Shown: one piece after another, positions 16,635 through 22,634 of the stretch
Layout: every line of letters starts with the position of its first letter
Numbering within the stretch: position 1 is the stretch's first letter
From: Chloroflexota bacterium
Lineage (GTDB): Bacteria; Chloroflexota; Chloroflexia; Chloroflexales; Roseiflexaceae
Reading direction: 5' to 3'
Assembly (NCBI GenBank): GCA_018969485.1
Contig: JAGWYG010000028.1
Coordinates: forward strand, 1-36,120
DNA length: 36,120 nucleotides
The notes under the pieces: generated by a model
What the model was told of the DNA's origin: nothing
Database searches by the model: none
What the model saw: only the letters and a program-made list of their open reading frames with translations
Program-made: the position numbers and the translations under genes

Positions 16635-17334
16635 GGCGGCGCCGGGCTGGCGCCACATCCTCGATGCCGGCCTCGCCGTGTTCATCAAGGAAGTCCGCAG
16701 CGAGGTTCGCACGCGCTATGCGCTGAATGCCGTCCTGCTGTTCGCCGTCTGCACGATCGTCGCCGTCAGCCTCGGCCTCGGCCCGATCGCACCGCGACGC
16801 AATCCCGACCTGCCGCTGATCCAGGCGGCGCTGTTGTGGATGGCGGTCCTGTTCGCCGCATTCACCGGCCTGGCGCGGACGTTCATCCAGGAGGAAGATG
16901 CGCGGACGGCGGCGGCATTGCGCCTGGCCGCGCCGGCGCTGGCGGTATTCCTCGGCAAGGCATGGTTCAACACGCTGCTGCTCGGCCTGCTCACCAGCCT
17001 GAGCGCGGCGCTGTTCCTCGTGCTGCTGCGCGTCGGCGTCGCCGACCTGGCACAGTTCTGTCTGGTGCTGGCGCTGGGCAGCGCCGGGCTGGTCGCCGCC
17101 ACGACCCTGATCGCCGCGATCATCGCGCGCGCCAGCGCCCGTGGCGCGCTGTTCGCGGTGCTCTCGTTTCCGCTGCTCACGCCGCTGCTGGTGGTCGCGA
17201 TCCGCGCGACCGCGCTCGCGATCGAGGGCGTCACGTGGGCGGTGATCGGCCCGCCGCTGCAGATCCTGGCAGCCTATGCGATTGCGCTGTTCACCGCATC
17301 GCTCCTGCTGTTCGATGTGGTGTGGGAGGCCTGA
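16594..17334 (+). CDS. ccmB: Heme exporter membrane protein CcmB
   Basis: Polytopic membrane protein of about 246 residues with six hydrophobic helices. The N-terminal FIKEVRSEVRTRYALN, the middle LLWMAVLFAAFTGLARTFIQEE and APALAVFLGKAWFN follow the CcmB pattern closely (KE-x-R-x-E, LW-x3-LFA, LxR-x-F-x2-E). Start alternatives are ATG 16594 and ATG 16600, both preceded by GGAAGAG; the 5' part overlaps ccmA. No ccmC, ccmE or ccmF follows: the next 0.9 kb is non-coding. The remaining maturation genes must therefore lie elsewhere or be absent. Confidence 0.87.
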   Translation: MPMSSSGSGRPPAEAAPGWRHILDAGLAVFIKEVRSEVRTRYALNAVLLFAVCTIVAVSLGLGPIAPRRNPDLPLIQAALLWMAVLFAAFTGLARTFIQEEDARTAAALRLAAPALAVFLGKAWFNTLLLGLLTSLSAALFLVLLRVGVADLAQFCLVLALGSAGLVAATTLIAAIIARASARGALFAVLSFPLLTPLLVVAIRATALAIEGVTWAVIGPPLQILAAYAIALFTASLLLFDVVWEA

Positions 17335-17349
17335 CGCTGCGGCAGTCGC

Positions 17350-17370
17350 GCGGGCCGGGTGGGTGCCCGC
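17350..17370 (+). terminator. Hairpin after ccmB
   Basis: Stem GCGGGC/GCCCGC with a 9-nt loop, starting 16 bp after the ccmB stop. No T tract. It is a weak but well-placed terminator candidate for the long operon. Confidence 0.35.
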
Positions 17371-17407
17371 CCCGCATCCGTCTTGACGATGCGCCCCGGC
17401 GTTCTAT
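17371..17407 (+). repeat. Direct repeat copy 1, degenerate promoter
   Basis: 37 bp, differing at two positions from 18078-18114. It contains TTGACG (17383-17388), a 16-bp spacer identical in length to that of copy 2, and TATCGC (17405-17410) where copy 2 has TATACT, so it is probably a weaker or inactive promoter. Confidence 0.8.
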
Positions 17408-17823
17408 CGCCAGCACGCCGCACGGGGCACAGCATTCCGTGGCGCTGCCCGGCAGTCGGCATTGACGGCGGAGCCGATCCTGCGGCGCCCGGGGCACCGT
17501 GCCGCGCCGCTGCGGGCATCTCCCGGTTCGAACGCGCAGCGCGCGACGCGTGCCCCCCGGCAGCCCTGACCCGCCCCACGGGTGTGACGTCACGTGGTGC
17601 ACGGGAGATGACGACGTGCCGGCCAGTTCGCGCTGGCGGCGCACGCGTCAGGGGATGCCGCGCCGCAAGTACCGTCGCGACAGCACTGCGGCGCAGCGGT
17701 TTGTCTGCAGACGCCGCACCACGCCGTTGTGCCACGGCGTGCCTGGCCACCCGCGGCGCCCGCGCCCTGGCCAGGCAGCCCGCGCCGCCTGGGCGCGCGC
17801 TTGCCGCATCAGCCGTCCGTATC

Positions 17824-17971
17824 CTCTGCCTCCCCAGAGAAACCTGCCCCCGCACGGGGGCAACCCTCTCGGCCCCATCGCGGCGCAGCCCGCCTGCGCG
17901 GGCCGTGGCAGGAGGCCGCGTCGGCGGCCTTGGCCTTGGGAGCCGCCCTGCAGGGCGACGGCGCGCCGTCG
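17824..17971. other. Cluster of six perfect stem-loops
   Basis: Consecutive perfect stems: CTCTG/CAGAG (17824-17839), TGCCCC(C)/GGGGCA (17845-17862), GCCCGC/GCGGGC (17888-17903), GGCCGC-GTCG-GCGGCC (17914-17929), the 14-bp palindrome CGCCCTGCAGGGCG (17944-17957) and the 16-bp palindrome at 17956-17971, whose half is CGACGGCG. High GC raises the chance rate, but six in 148 bp is dense. It may be a structured RNA or a REP/MITE-like element. Confidence 0.4.
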
Positions 17972-18077
17972 GGGGAGTGTTGGCATCGCCCGCCCCCGCT
18001 TCTTCGCGGCGAGGAGATCGCGATCGCTCGCCGCATGCTCGTGCGCACTACGGAGATACGTTACATCACACCCCCGT

Positions 18078-18114
18078 CCCGCATCTGTCTTGACAATGCG
18101 CCCCGGCGTTCTAT
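18078..18114 (+). repeat. Direct repeat copy 2
   Basis: Second copy of the 37-bp sequence at 17371-17407, with differences at two positions, one of which turns TTGACG into TTGACA. Sequence diverges right after the shared CTAT of the -10 region. Confidence 0.8.
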
Positions 18115-18117
18115 ACT
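18090..18117 (+). promoter_or_regulatory. Near-consensus sigma70 promoter of the DUF2325 gene
   Basis: TTGACA (18090-18095), 16-bp spacer and TATACT (18112-18117), the closest match to the vegetative consensus in the window. The predicted start, near 18124, leaves a 150-nt leader before the ATG at 18273. Confidence 0.72.
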
Positions 18118-18272
18118 CACTATAACTGCACGGAACCCTCACCGTGCCGGCGCCAGGCCCCACACGCATACGACATCGCCCGGCGGCGGATCGCAGGCAG
18201 CCCGCCAACGGATCTCGCGGCTGGCAGGGCACGCCAGCACCGACGGTGGCGGAAAGTCCAGGAAGGTGAATC

Positions 18273-20138
18273 ATGGCTGAATCAGCACGATCATTTGCTG
18301 AACCCATCGCAGCACTCAGGCAGCTCTTCGCTGCCGCCGCGGCCGAGAGCGAGGCGGCGGTGGCGGCAGTGCGCGCTGGCAATCTGGTGGCAGCGCGCGC
18401 GGTGGGCGAACGGCTGGCCGAATGCGACCGCAGCGCAGGCGCGCTCGCCGGTGCGATCGCCGAATACGCCGCGACGCTCGGCCTGGCCCTCGATCGCCGC
18501 GCCGACTCGCTCGACGATGTCGTCGCGCTCGACCAGCGCCTCGCGGCACACCAGCAGGCGCTGCTCCGGCGCGATCGGGCGCTCGCCCTGCTGCCCGAGG
18601 TGCTGCGCCTCGAGCACACCCGCGAGGCGGGCGCGTTCCTGCTCCCGCTGGTTCGCGAAGTCAAGCGGGTCCGCACGGCGATCCAGGCCGGTGACTTCGC
18701 GCTGGCCGAAGCGCTGTGCGATGGGCGCCACGCGCTCGCCGCCGTGCTGGCCATCGCCCGCGACCGCGACACACTCGGCGAGGATGTCGTTGCGGAGCTC
18801 GGCCAGCAGGTGGCTGCGAGCACACTCGGCAGCCGCATCGCCTTCGCGGCCATCGCCGGCCGCCTGCGGCTGCGCACTGCGGCGGTGCCGGTCGTTCCCG
18901 CGCCGACGGCGGTGCCGGTCGTTCCCGCGCCGGCGGCGGTGCCAGCCAGAGCCAGCGGACCATCCGGCATCGACATCGCGACGCGTCCTGCGGCCGATCC
19001 AGCGGCGCCCGTCGTGGCGCCGCGCGTCAGCCCCGAGCTGCTGCAGCGTCTGTCCGAGCATTTCAGGCCCAGCGAACCCACAACTGGCCGGCGCGCATCG
19101 GGCTCAGCGGGCCCCGGCCAGATGCAGCGAAGCCCCGCGGCAGGCGAATTCGTCCGCGACGAGCGGTCGACGCTGGGGCGCATCGTGGCGTCGGCCAGAG
19201 CGCACGCGCAGTTCATCGCCAATCAGATCACCGGCACCAAGGCCGATCTGAGCGACGCGATCGACCGCGCCTATGCCGCTGCGCTCGTCGCCCGGGCGCG
19301 GCGCAGCAGCTGGCCGGCGCTCGCCAGGGGCTACGCGCTGACAGGCGATGCCGGCGACCTGGCGCACAAGGCGCTGGCGACGCCGCGGCGCGAGCTGCCC
19401 GAACCGCTCGTCCGCCTGCTGGCATGGTCGCAGTCGATCCTGCGCAGCGCGGCCATCGACAGCCTGGGCGGCGGCACAGTCGATGCCACCCAGTTGATGC
19501 TCTACGACTGGCTCATCATCCTCTGCCGCCGCCGCCGCATCTATCTGGCACAGTACATGAGCCTGGAGACACAGGCGCCGGTGAGCGACCTGACCGCCGC
19601 CTATGAGGAGTACGGGCGCCTCGCCGCACTGCTGGCCGAAGCGCAACCGGCCAGGTCGGAGCGTGGCGCGAGGCTCCGGGCAGTGCCCGCGCCGACGCGC
19701 GACGCCAGGCCCCAGCCGCCACCCGAGCCGACGCGCGACGCCAGGCCCCAGCCCGCATCGCGGGCCAGCGAGACGCTGATCGAGCGCGTCGCGCGCTGGC
19801 TGCGTGGGCGCTCGATCCTGTTCGTCGGCGGCGAACGGCGCCCCGAGTACGTCGAGCGCCACACGCGCACCTTCGGCCTGCGCGAGTTCATCTGGGCGAC
19901 CGGCGATCGTGGGCCGACGCCGGCGCAATTCGAGGCCGACATCGCCCGCGACGACGTCGCAGTCGTCGTGCTGGCGATCCGCTGGTCGCGCCACAGCTTC
20001 GGCGACATTAGGCAGGCCTGCCAGCGGCACGGCAAACCGCTGGTACGGTTGCGCGCAGGCTATAATGAGCACGAGCTGGCGCGCAACATCGAAGAGCAAG
20101 CCGGCGCGCGCCTCGCGCTCAATGCCACCACGGTCTAG
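18273..20138 (+). CDS. DUF2325 protein with coiled-coil N-terminus and helical module
   Basis: 621-residue protein. Residues 10-200 are Ala/Leu/Glu-rich helices, probably coiled coil. A Pro-rich linker (204-225) carries a 9-residue repeat. Residues 307-436 form a helical module with WPALARGY, QSILRS, YDWLIILC and IYLAQYMSLE, which aligns with residues 497-637 of the NYN-LOTUS protein at 7666-10485. A second linker (472-498) holds a 12-residue repeat. The C-terminal 513-600 matches DUF2325: SILFVGGERR, a variable acidic middle, VAVVVLAIRWSRHS and the closing CQRHGKPLVRLRAG, in a Rossmann-like layout. Start ATG 18273 with GGAAGGTGA. DUF2325 function is not established. The paired module suggests that it works with the NYN protein. 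Confidence 0.82.
   Translation: MAESARSFAEPIAALRQLFAAAAAESEAAVAAVRAGNLVAARAVGERLAECDRSAGALAGAIAEYAATLGLALDRRADSLDDVVALDQRLAAHQQALLRRDRALALLPEVLRLEHTREAGAFLLPLVREVKRVRTAIQAGDFALAEALCDGRHALAAVLAIARDRDTLGEDVVAELGQQVAASTLGSRIAFAAIAGRLRLRTAAVPVVPAPTAVPVVPAPAAVPARASGPSGIDIATRPAADPAAPVVAPRVSPELLQRLSEHFRPSEPTTGRRASGSAGPGQMQRSPAAGEFVRDERSTLGRIVASARAHAQFIANQITGTKADLSDAIDRAYAAALVARARRSSWPALARGYALTGDAGDLAHKALATPRRELPEPLVRLLAWSQSILRSAAIDSLGGGTVDATQLMLYDWLIILCRRRRIYLAQYMSLETQAPVSDLTAAYEEYGRLAALLAEAQPARSERGARLRAVPAPTRDARPQPPPEPTRDARPQPASRASETLIERVARWLRGRSILFVGGERRPEYVERHTRTFGLREFIWATGDRGPTPAQFEADIARDDVAVVVLAIRWSRHSFGDIRQACQRHGKPLVRLRAGYNEHELARNIEEQAGARLALNATTV
18882..18932 (+). repeat. In-frame 27-bp period repeat in the DUF2325 gene
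   Basis: A 24-nt unit (18882-18905) recurs exactly at 18909-18932 with a 27-bp period and a partial third copy, giving the AVPVVPAPT-type linker. Recent duplication or slippage in a flexible linker is likely. Confidence 0.75.
19691..19753 (+). repeat. In-frame 36-bp period repeat in the DUF2325 gene
   Basis: A 27-nt unit (19691-19717) recurs identically at 19727-19753 with a 36-bp period, encoding PTRDARPQP twice in the linker before the DUF2325 domain. Confidence 0.75.
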
Positions 20139-20153
20139 GCCGCATGATCAGGC

Positions 20154-20167
20154 CCCCGGCGCAAGCC
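20154..20167. terminator. Small GCAA-loop hairpin after the DUF2325 gene
   Basis: CCGGC-GCAA-GCCGG, a stable GNRA-type tetraloop hairpin in the 51-bp gap before the ABC exporter. It lacks a T tract and may be an attenuator or simple mRNA end rather than a terminator. Confidence 0.3.
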
Positions 20168-20189
20168 GGCGGGCGAGCACCGGGGAGTT

Positions 20190-22001
20190 ATGGGATTTCT
20201 GTTCGATGGACTCGACGCCGAATCGTATGACCGCAGCTACACCGACTGGCAGCTGGTGCGGCGCATCGCCGGGTACATCCGGCCCCAATCGCGCCGCATC
20301 GCCATCGCTGCCGTGGCGGTCCTGCTGACCGCCAGCCTCGACGCGCTCCTGCCAGTGATCATCGGCCGCGGCATCGACGCCGTCGCCATCGAAGGCTCGG
20401 GTGCCACGCTGGCCGCATCGGCAGCGCTGCTGGTGGTGCTCGGCAGCCTGTCGTGGATCGCCAATGCGCTACGTCAGAGCGCATCGGCGCGCGCCATCGG
20501 TGATGTCGTGCTCCAGCTGCGCCAGGATGCCTTTCAGGCCGTCACCGCCCACGACCTGTCATTTTACGACCGGTTCGCCACCGGCAAGATCGTCAGCCGC
20601 GTCACATCGGACACCCAGACGTTCGCCCAGGTGATGACGCTGACGATGGACCTGGTGAGCCGGTTGATGCTGGTCGTCGTGCTGCTGGGCTACCTGTTCT
20701 GGGTAAGCTGGCAGCTGTCGCTGGTGCTGCTGGCGCTCGCGCCGCTGATCGTCGCGGCGGCGCTGGGGTTCCGCCACGTCGCGCGCAACATGGTGACCTA
20801 CGCCCGCCGCATGAACGCCGCGCTGAGCGCGACGGTCCAGGAGACCGTGAGTGGCATTCGTGTCGCCAAGACGTTCCGTCAGGAGCCGGCGATCTACGCG
20901 CATTTTGCCCACGAGAATGCCCAGGCGCGCGAAGTGAACCTGCGCACCCGCGTGGTGTTCGCCAGCATCTTTCCGCTGCTGGGCATGCTCGCCGGCGTCG
21001 GGACTGCCGCGCTGGCGTACCGCGGCGCAATCGATGTTCGCGGGCAGGCGATCACGCCCGGTGAGTGGTACCTGTTCATCCAGGGGCTGGGATTGTTCTG
21101 GTTTCCGCTCACGAGCATCGCGTCGTTCTGGAGCCAGTTCCAGCAGGGGCTGGCGGCCGGCGAGCGCATCTTTGCCCTGATCGACGCCGAGCCACAGGTG
21201 CGCCAATCCGGCGCGGTGGCGCTGCCGCACATCAGCGGGCGCGTCACGTTCACGGACGTCGATTTCGCCTATAAGCCGGCCGAGCCGGTGCTGCAGCAGT
21301 TCTCGCTGGACATCGCGGCCGGCGAGACGATCGCGCTGGTCGGGCATACGGGTTCGGGCAAGTCGAGCATCGCGCGGCTGATCGCGCGCTTCTACGAGTT
21401 TCAGGGCGGCCGCATCGCCATCGATGGCCATGACATCCGCGACCTCGACCTGGAGGCATTCCGCGCGCGTCTCGGCATCGTGACCCAGACGCCATTCCTG
21501 TTCGATGGAACGGTGCGCGAGAACATTCGCTATGGCCGCCGCGATGCGGATGACGCTGCCATCGAGCGCGTCGCGCGCGGCGTGGGCGGCGGCGACTGGA
21601 TCGAGAGTCTGCCCGACGGTCTCGAGACGCGCGTCGGCGAGCGGGGTGCGGCGCTGTCGCTGGGGCAGCGCCAACTCGTGGCGCTGGCGCGGGTCTTGCT
21701 GCAGGATCCGGCCATCCTGATCATGGACGAGGCGACGGCGAGCATCGATCCGCTCACCGAGACGCTGATCCAGGAGGGACTGGATACGCTGCTCGCCGGA
21801 CGGACGGCGATCGTGATCGCCCATCGCCTGTCGACGGTGCGCCACGCGGATCGGATCATCGTGCTGCGGCGCGGGACGATCATCGAGCAGGGCGACCACG
21901 AAGCGCTGCTGGCAGCGGGTGGCCACTACGCCGAGCTCTACACGACCTACTTCCGGCACCAATCGCTCGAGGCGATCGAGGCGGCGGCCGAGGCACCGTG
22001 A
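20190..22001 (+). CDS. ABC exporter, fused membrane and ATPase domains
   Basis: 603-residue half-transporter of the MsbA/LmrA/MdlB type. An N-terminal six-helix exporter domain spans residues 25-320. The ATPase domain has Walker A GHTGSGKSS (about 384-392), a Q-loop (VTQTPFLFDGTVRENI), LSLGQRQL signature, Walker B ILIMDEATAS and the switch His in IAHRLSTVR. The signature reads LSLGQ rather than LSGGQ. It would act as a homodimer or with an unlinked partner; the substrate (lipid, peptide or drug) is unknown. The start is ATG 20190, with GGGGAG upstream. It follows the DUF2325 gene at 51 bp and may share its transcript. Confidence 0.92.
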   Translation: MGFLFDGLDAESYDRSYTDWQLVRRIAGYIRPQSRRIAIAAVAVLLTASLDALLPVIIGRGIDAVAIEGSGATLAASAALLVVLGSLSWIANALRQSASARAIGDVVLQLRQDAFQAVTAHDLSFYDRFATGKIVSRVTSDTQTFAQVMTLTMDLVSRLMLVVVLLGYLFWVSWQLSLVLLALAPLIVAAALGFRHVARNMVTYARRMNAALSATVQETVSGIRVAKTFRQEPAIYAHFAHENAQAREVNLRTRVVFASIFPLLGMLAGVGTAALAYRGAIDVRGQAITPGEWYLFIQGLGLFWFPLTSIASFWSQFQQGLAAGERIFALIDAEPQVRQSGAVALPHISGRVTFTDVDFAYKPAEPVLQQFSLDIAAGETIALVGHTGSGKSSIARLIARFYEFQGGRIAIDGHDIRDLDLEAFRARLGIVTQTPFLFDGTVRENIRYGRRDADDAAIERVARGVGGGDWIESLPDGLETRVGERGAALSLGQRQLVALARVLLQDPAILIMDEATASIDPLTETLIQEGLDTLLAGRTAIVIAHRLSTVRHADRIIVLRRGTIIEQGDHEALLAAGGHYAELYTTYFRHQSLEAIEAAAEAP

Positions 22002-22025
22002 TCCGTCTGGCGTCGTGTGCCAGGA

Positions 22026-22062
22026 ACGCCCGGGAGCGCCGCACATGGCTGCTCCCGGGCGT
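22026..22062. terminator. Bidirectional terminator hairpin
   Basis: Perfect 12-bp inverted repeat ACGCCCGGGAGC/GCTCCCGGGCGT with a 13-nt loop between the convergent ABC exporter and L25 genes. No T tract, as usual in this window. Well placed to stop both transcripts. Confidence 0.65.
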
Positions 22063-22067
22063 CGTGG

Positions 22068-22361
22068 TCAGGCGCCGGCCAGGAAGTCGAGGTGCAGGAT
22101 CGCGCGCGACACCGGATGGCGTTGCACTGCCTGGATCGTGACGGTGAGCGGCGCATGCCCGGCGATCTGAAGCTCGATCGTCACGCTGCGGCCACTCTTG
22201 CGGTAGATGTCATCGAAGGCCCGCGCGTCGATCTGGATGCTGATCGGGCCGACCTGCTTCCCGTAGACAGTGGCCGGGATGAGGCCGGTACGGCGCAGGC
22301 GCGCCACCTTCTTGCCGAGAACCGTGCGTTCTTCGGCGGCGAGCACGGCAGGGGTCGTCAT
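22068..22361 (-). CDS. rplY: 50S ribosomal protein L25, short form
   Basis: 97-residue L25/Ctc-family protein that binds 5S rRNA. The signature [13 protein letters not shown] (residues 23-35) and the closing beta-strand region ([15 protein letters not shown]) are clear. It has only the L25 domain and lacks the C-terminal TL5/CTC extension found in many bacteria, so it resembles the E. coli short form. The start is ATG 22361, with GAGAGGA 6-8 bp upstream; an ATG at 22382 is too early for the family. Expressed alone from a divergent promoter at 22443-22451. Confidence 0.9.
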   Translation of the reverse strand: MTTPAVLAAEERTVLGKKVARLRRTGLIPATVYGKQVGPISIQIDARAFDDIYRKSGRSVTIELQIAGHAPLTVTIQAVQRHPVSRAILHLDFLAGA

Positions 22362-22442
22362 GAATGGTCCTCTCTGGTGCAAATCCTTCGCACAGGCTAC
22401 GGGACGTTGCAGCGGGGCGCGGCGCGCCCGGCACGACGCATC

Positions 22443-22451
22443 ATTGTATCA
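22443..22451 (-). promoter_or_regulatory. Extended -10 promoter of rplY
   Basis: Minus strand TGA-TACAAT. The start near 22436 gives a leader of about 75 nt to the ATG at 22361. Divergent from the element at 22470-22478. Confidence 0.5.
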
Positions 22452-22469
22452 CACCCCGGGGCGTGGCTG

Positions 22470-22478
22470 TGCTAGAAT
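22470..22478 (+). promoter_or_regulatory. Extended -10 promoter of the GT-C glycosyltransferase operon
   Basis: TGC-TAGAAT, about 20 bp from the divergent rplY element. The start near 22485 leaves a leader of about 150 nt if translation begins at GTG 22635. Confidence 0.5.
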
Positions 22479-22634
22479 GCAGCGCGGGTCGAGCCATTCC
22501 CGGGCATCGCGTGGCATGCCGTACGCGGATAGATGGCCGGCATCGGGGCCGAGGACGCCAGTGCGCCCGCCCGATCGGCAGCATGGTCACGACGACGGAG
22601 CATCGGTCGTTGCCGCAAGGGGGAGGCGTTCGCT

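Larger units (their letters stand above)
17335..18272. other. 0.94-kb non-coding region with promoter duplication and stem-loops
   Basis: No frame here looks like a gene: open frames exist on both strands but show no recognisable protein pattern and are what a GC-rich sequence gives by chance. It holds a hairpin just after ccmB (17350-17370), a 37-bp sequence present twice (17371-17407 and 18078-18114), a run of six stem-loops (17824-17971), the probable promoter of the DUF2325 gene and a leader of about 150 nt. It could include an unannotated structured RNA or a degenerate inserted element. Confidence 0.6.

Noticed and set aside
16594-17334. Generic ABC-2 permease instead of CcmB
   Set aside because: The spacing of the KE-x-R-x-E, LW-x3-LFA and LxR-x-F-x2-E blocks and the length fit CcmB better than ABC-2 permeases.
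17359-18125. Open frames of 208-244 codons in the non-coding region
   Set aside because: Very Arg/Pro/Ala-rich with no motif; several overlapping frames on both strands are equally open, as expected from GC content alone.
20190-22001. ABC exporter as a third component of the NYN/DUF2325 system
   Set aside because: It is only adjacent to the DUF2325 gene, has its own strong RBS after a hairpin, and is a common exporter type; adjacency alone is not enough.
22362-22442. Autoregulatory RNA leader of rplY
   Set aside because: The leader is only about 75 nt and I could not find a stable conserved-looking structure or 5S-like mimic.
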